Positions 63,736 through 64,000 of a DNA stretch of 64,000 nt are shown here, one piece after another. Each line of letters begins with the position of its first letter. Positions within the stretch are counted from its first letter, which is position 1. The notes below the pieces were generated by a model. That model worked only from the letters and a program-made list of their open reading frames with translations, did not search any database and had not been told where the DNA came from. The DNA is from an uncultured archaeon. Its GTDB lineage: Archaea > Thermoproteota > Bathyarchaeia > 40CM-2-53-6 > CALIRQ01. The stretch spans positions 59,978 to 123,977 of the forward strand of contig CALIRQ010000004.1 of NCBI GenBank assembly GCA_938042195.1. The letters run 5' to 3'. The translations under genes were made by a program, and so were the position numbers.

Positions 63736-64000
63736 GGGTTTACGGGGCCGTCAGGCTCCTGAGGCCCGAGCCCGGCGAGGATCCGATGCCATCCCTCTTC
63801 GCCAGCGGCGCCTGCCTTTTGATCAGGAGGGATTGGCTTAAGGCCTTGGGAACTTCCTCAAGATGGCCATTGCCCGCGCCATCCTCATCGCCCATCGCCT
63901 CCTCATAGCGCCGCGGGGGCTCGGCAAGGGCATGGCCATGGCTTTGGGCCTCCTCGAGGCGATGCTCAGGCTCCCGCTCCATAGGGAGGCGAAGGGGGCA
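63700..64000 (+). pseudogene. Glycosyltransferase family 2 remnant (runs off right edge)
   Basis: One frame gives DIGVYGAVRLLRPEPGEDPMPSLFASGACLLIRRDWLKALG, the acceptor-side segment of a family 2 glycosyltransferase. Another continues NFLKMAIARAILIAHRLLIAPRGLGKGMAMALGLLEAMLRLPLHREAKGA, resembling the C-terminal part. They are separated by a frameshift or small deletion near 63845, and the 5' half is missing where the methyltransferase island joins. Confidence 0.5.

Noticed and set aside
63740..63982. Minus-strand open frame of 80 codons at the right edge
   Set aside because: It is the shadow of the plus-strand glycosyltransferase remnant, which has family-like sequence.

Overview
This window comes from the chromosome of a GC-rich archaeon, most likely a thermophile of the TACK/Thermoproteota side. 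The evidence is eukaryote-like information genes (L10e, L21e, P0/L12 stalk, RpoF, SRP54, aIF5A, Nob1, Dph2), TATA/BRE-type promoters, an rRNA operon with no tRNA between 16S and 23S, rRNA introns with LAGLIDADG endonucleases, and a tRNA-Arg with two introns. I cannot name the lineage by eye; the near-complete 16S and 23S genes would settle it.

Layout. 1-357: 5' part of a METTL5-like RNA methyltransferase. 358-1378: gene-poor, with copy A of a structured 150-bp repeat. 1379-7312 (minus): translation and RNA-modification block (dph2, rpl10e, trmJ, ksgA, DUF655, rpoF, rpl21e, srp54). 7387-15453: creatininase family, TIM-barrel protein, PAC2, Hsp20, aIF5A, NAD kinase, Nob1, glmS, purA. 15666-19204: an ABC importer pair without its ATPase and a radical SAM/SPASM enzyme. 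19289-22477: tRNA-Thr, thiL, tRNA-Arg with two introns, a zinc alcohol dehydrogenase. 22545-30109 (minus): leuS, alaS and the ribosomal stalk genes L12, P0, L1. 30223-35810: DedA-like protein, double-GAF protein, 2-oxoacid:ferredoxin oxidoreductase, AmrS-like radical SAM enzyme. 35811-38437: decayed zone with a broken vapBC pair and repeat copy B. 38438-45484 (minus): RNase P RNA, 23S with one intron, 16S with two introns, rRNA promoter. 45520-57856: HD hydrolase, nitrilase, secreted proteins, antiporter, KaiC-like ATPase, OsmC, MFS, intact vapBC, broken DUF6653 gene, dihydrolipoyl dehydrogenase. 58492-62221 (minus): six-gene cluster built around lipoyl synthesis and attachment. 62.3-63.7 kb: AT-rich island with a DNA methyltransferase fused to a nuclease-like domain, running into a broken glycosyltransferase.

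How the genes connect. The lipoyl cluster has a two-piece lipoate ligase (LplA plus the separate C-terminal LplB) and two biotin-synthase-like radical SAM enzymes, which matches the archaeal split LplA/LplB-LipS1/LipS2 system; dihydrolipoyl dehydrogenase lies 1.5 kb away. A MoaD/ThiS-type small protein and a helical protein share the operon and have no assigned role. The rRNA region has paired processing stems around both rRNAs, and rnpB has a TATA-like element about 26 nt upstream of its 5' end, inside the 23S trailer.

Most interesting signals: (1) the 150-bp repeat, present twice, whose second hairpin keeps its pairing through a compensatory base change; (2) the methyltransferase/SNase-like fusion in its AT-rich island; (3) the MoaD-like protein inside the lipoyl operon; (4) the tRNA-Arg with two introns, the two 16S introns, and the changed helix 1 of 16S. 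All calls were made by eye from sequence motifs, with no database search.
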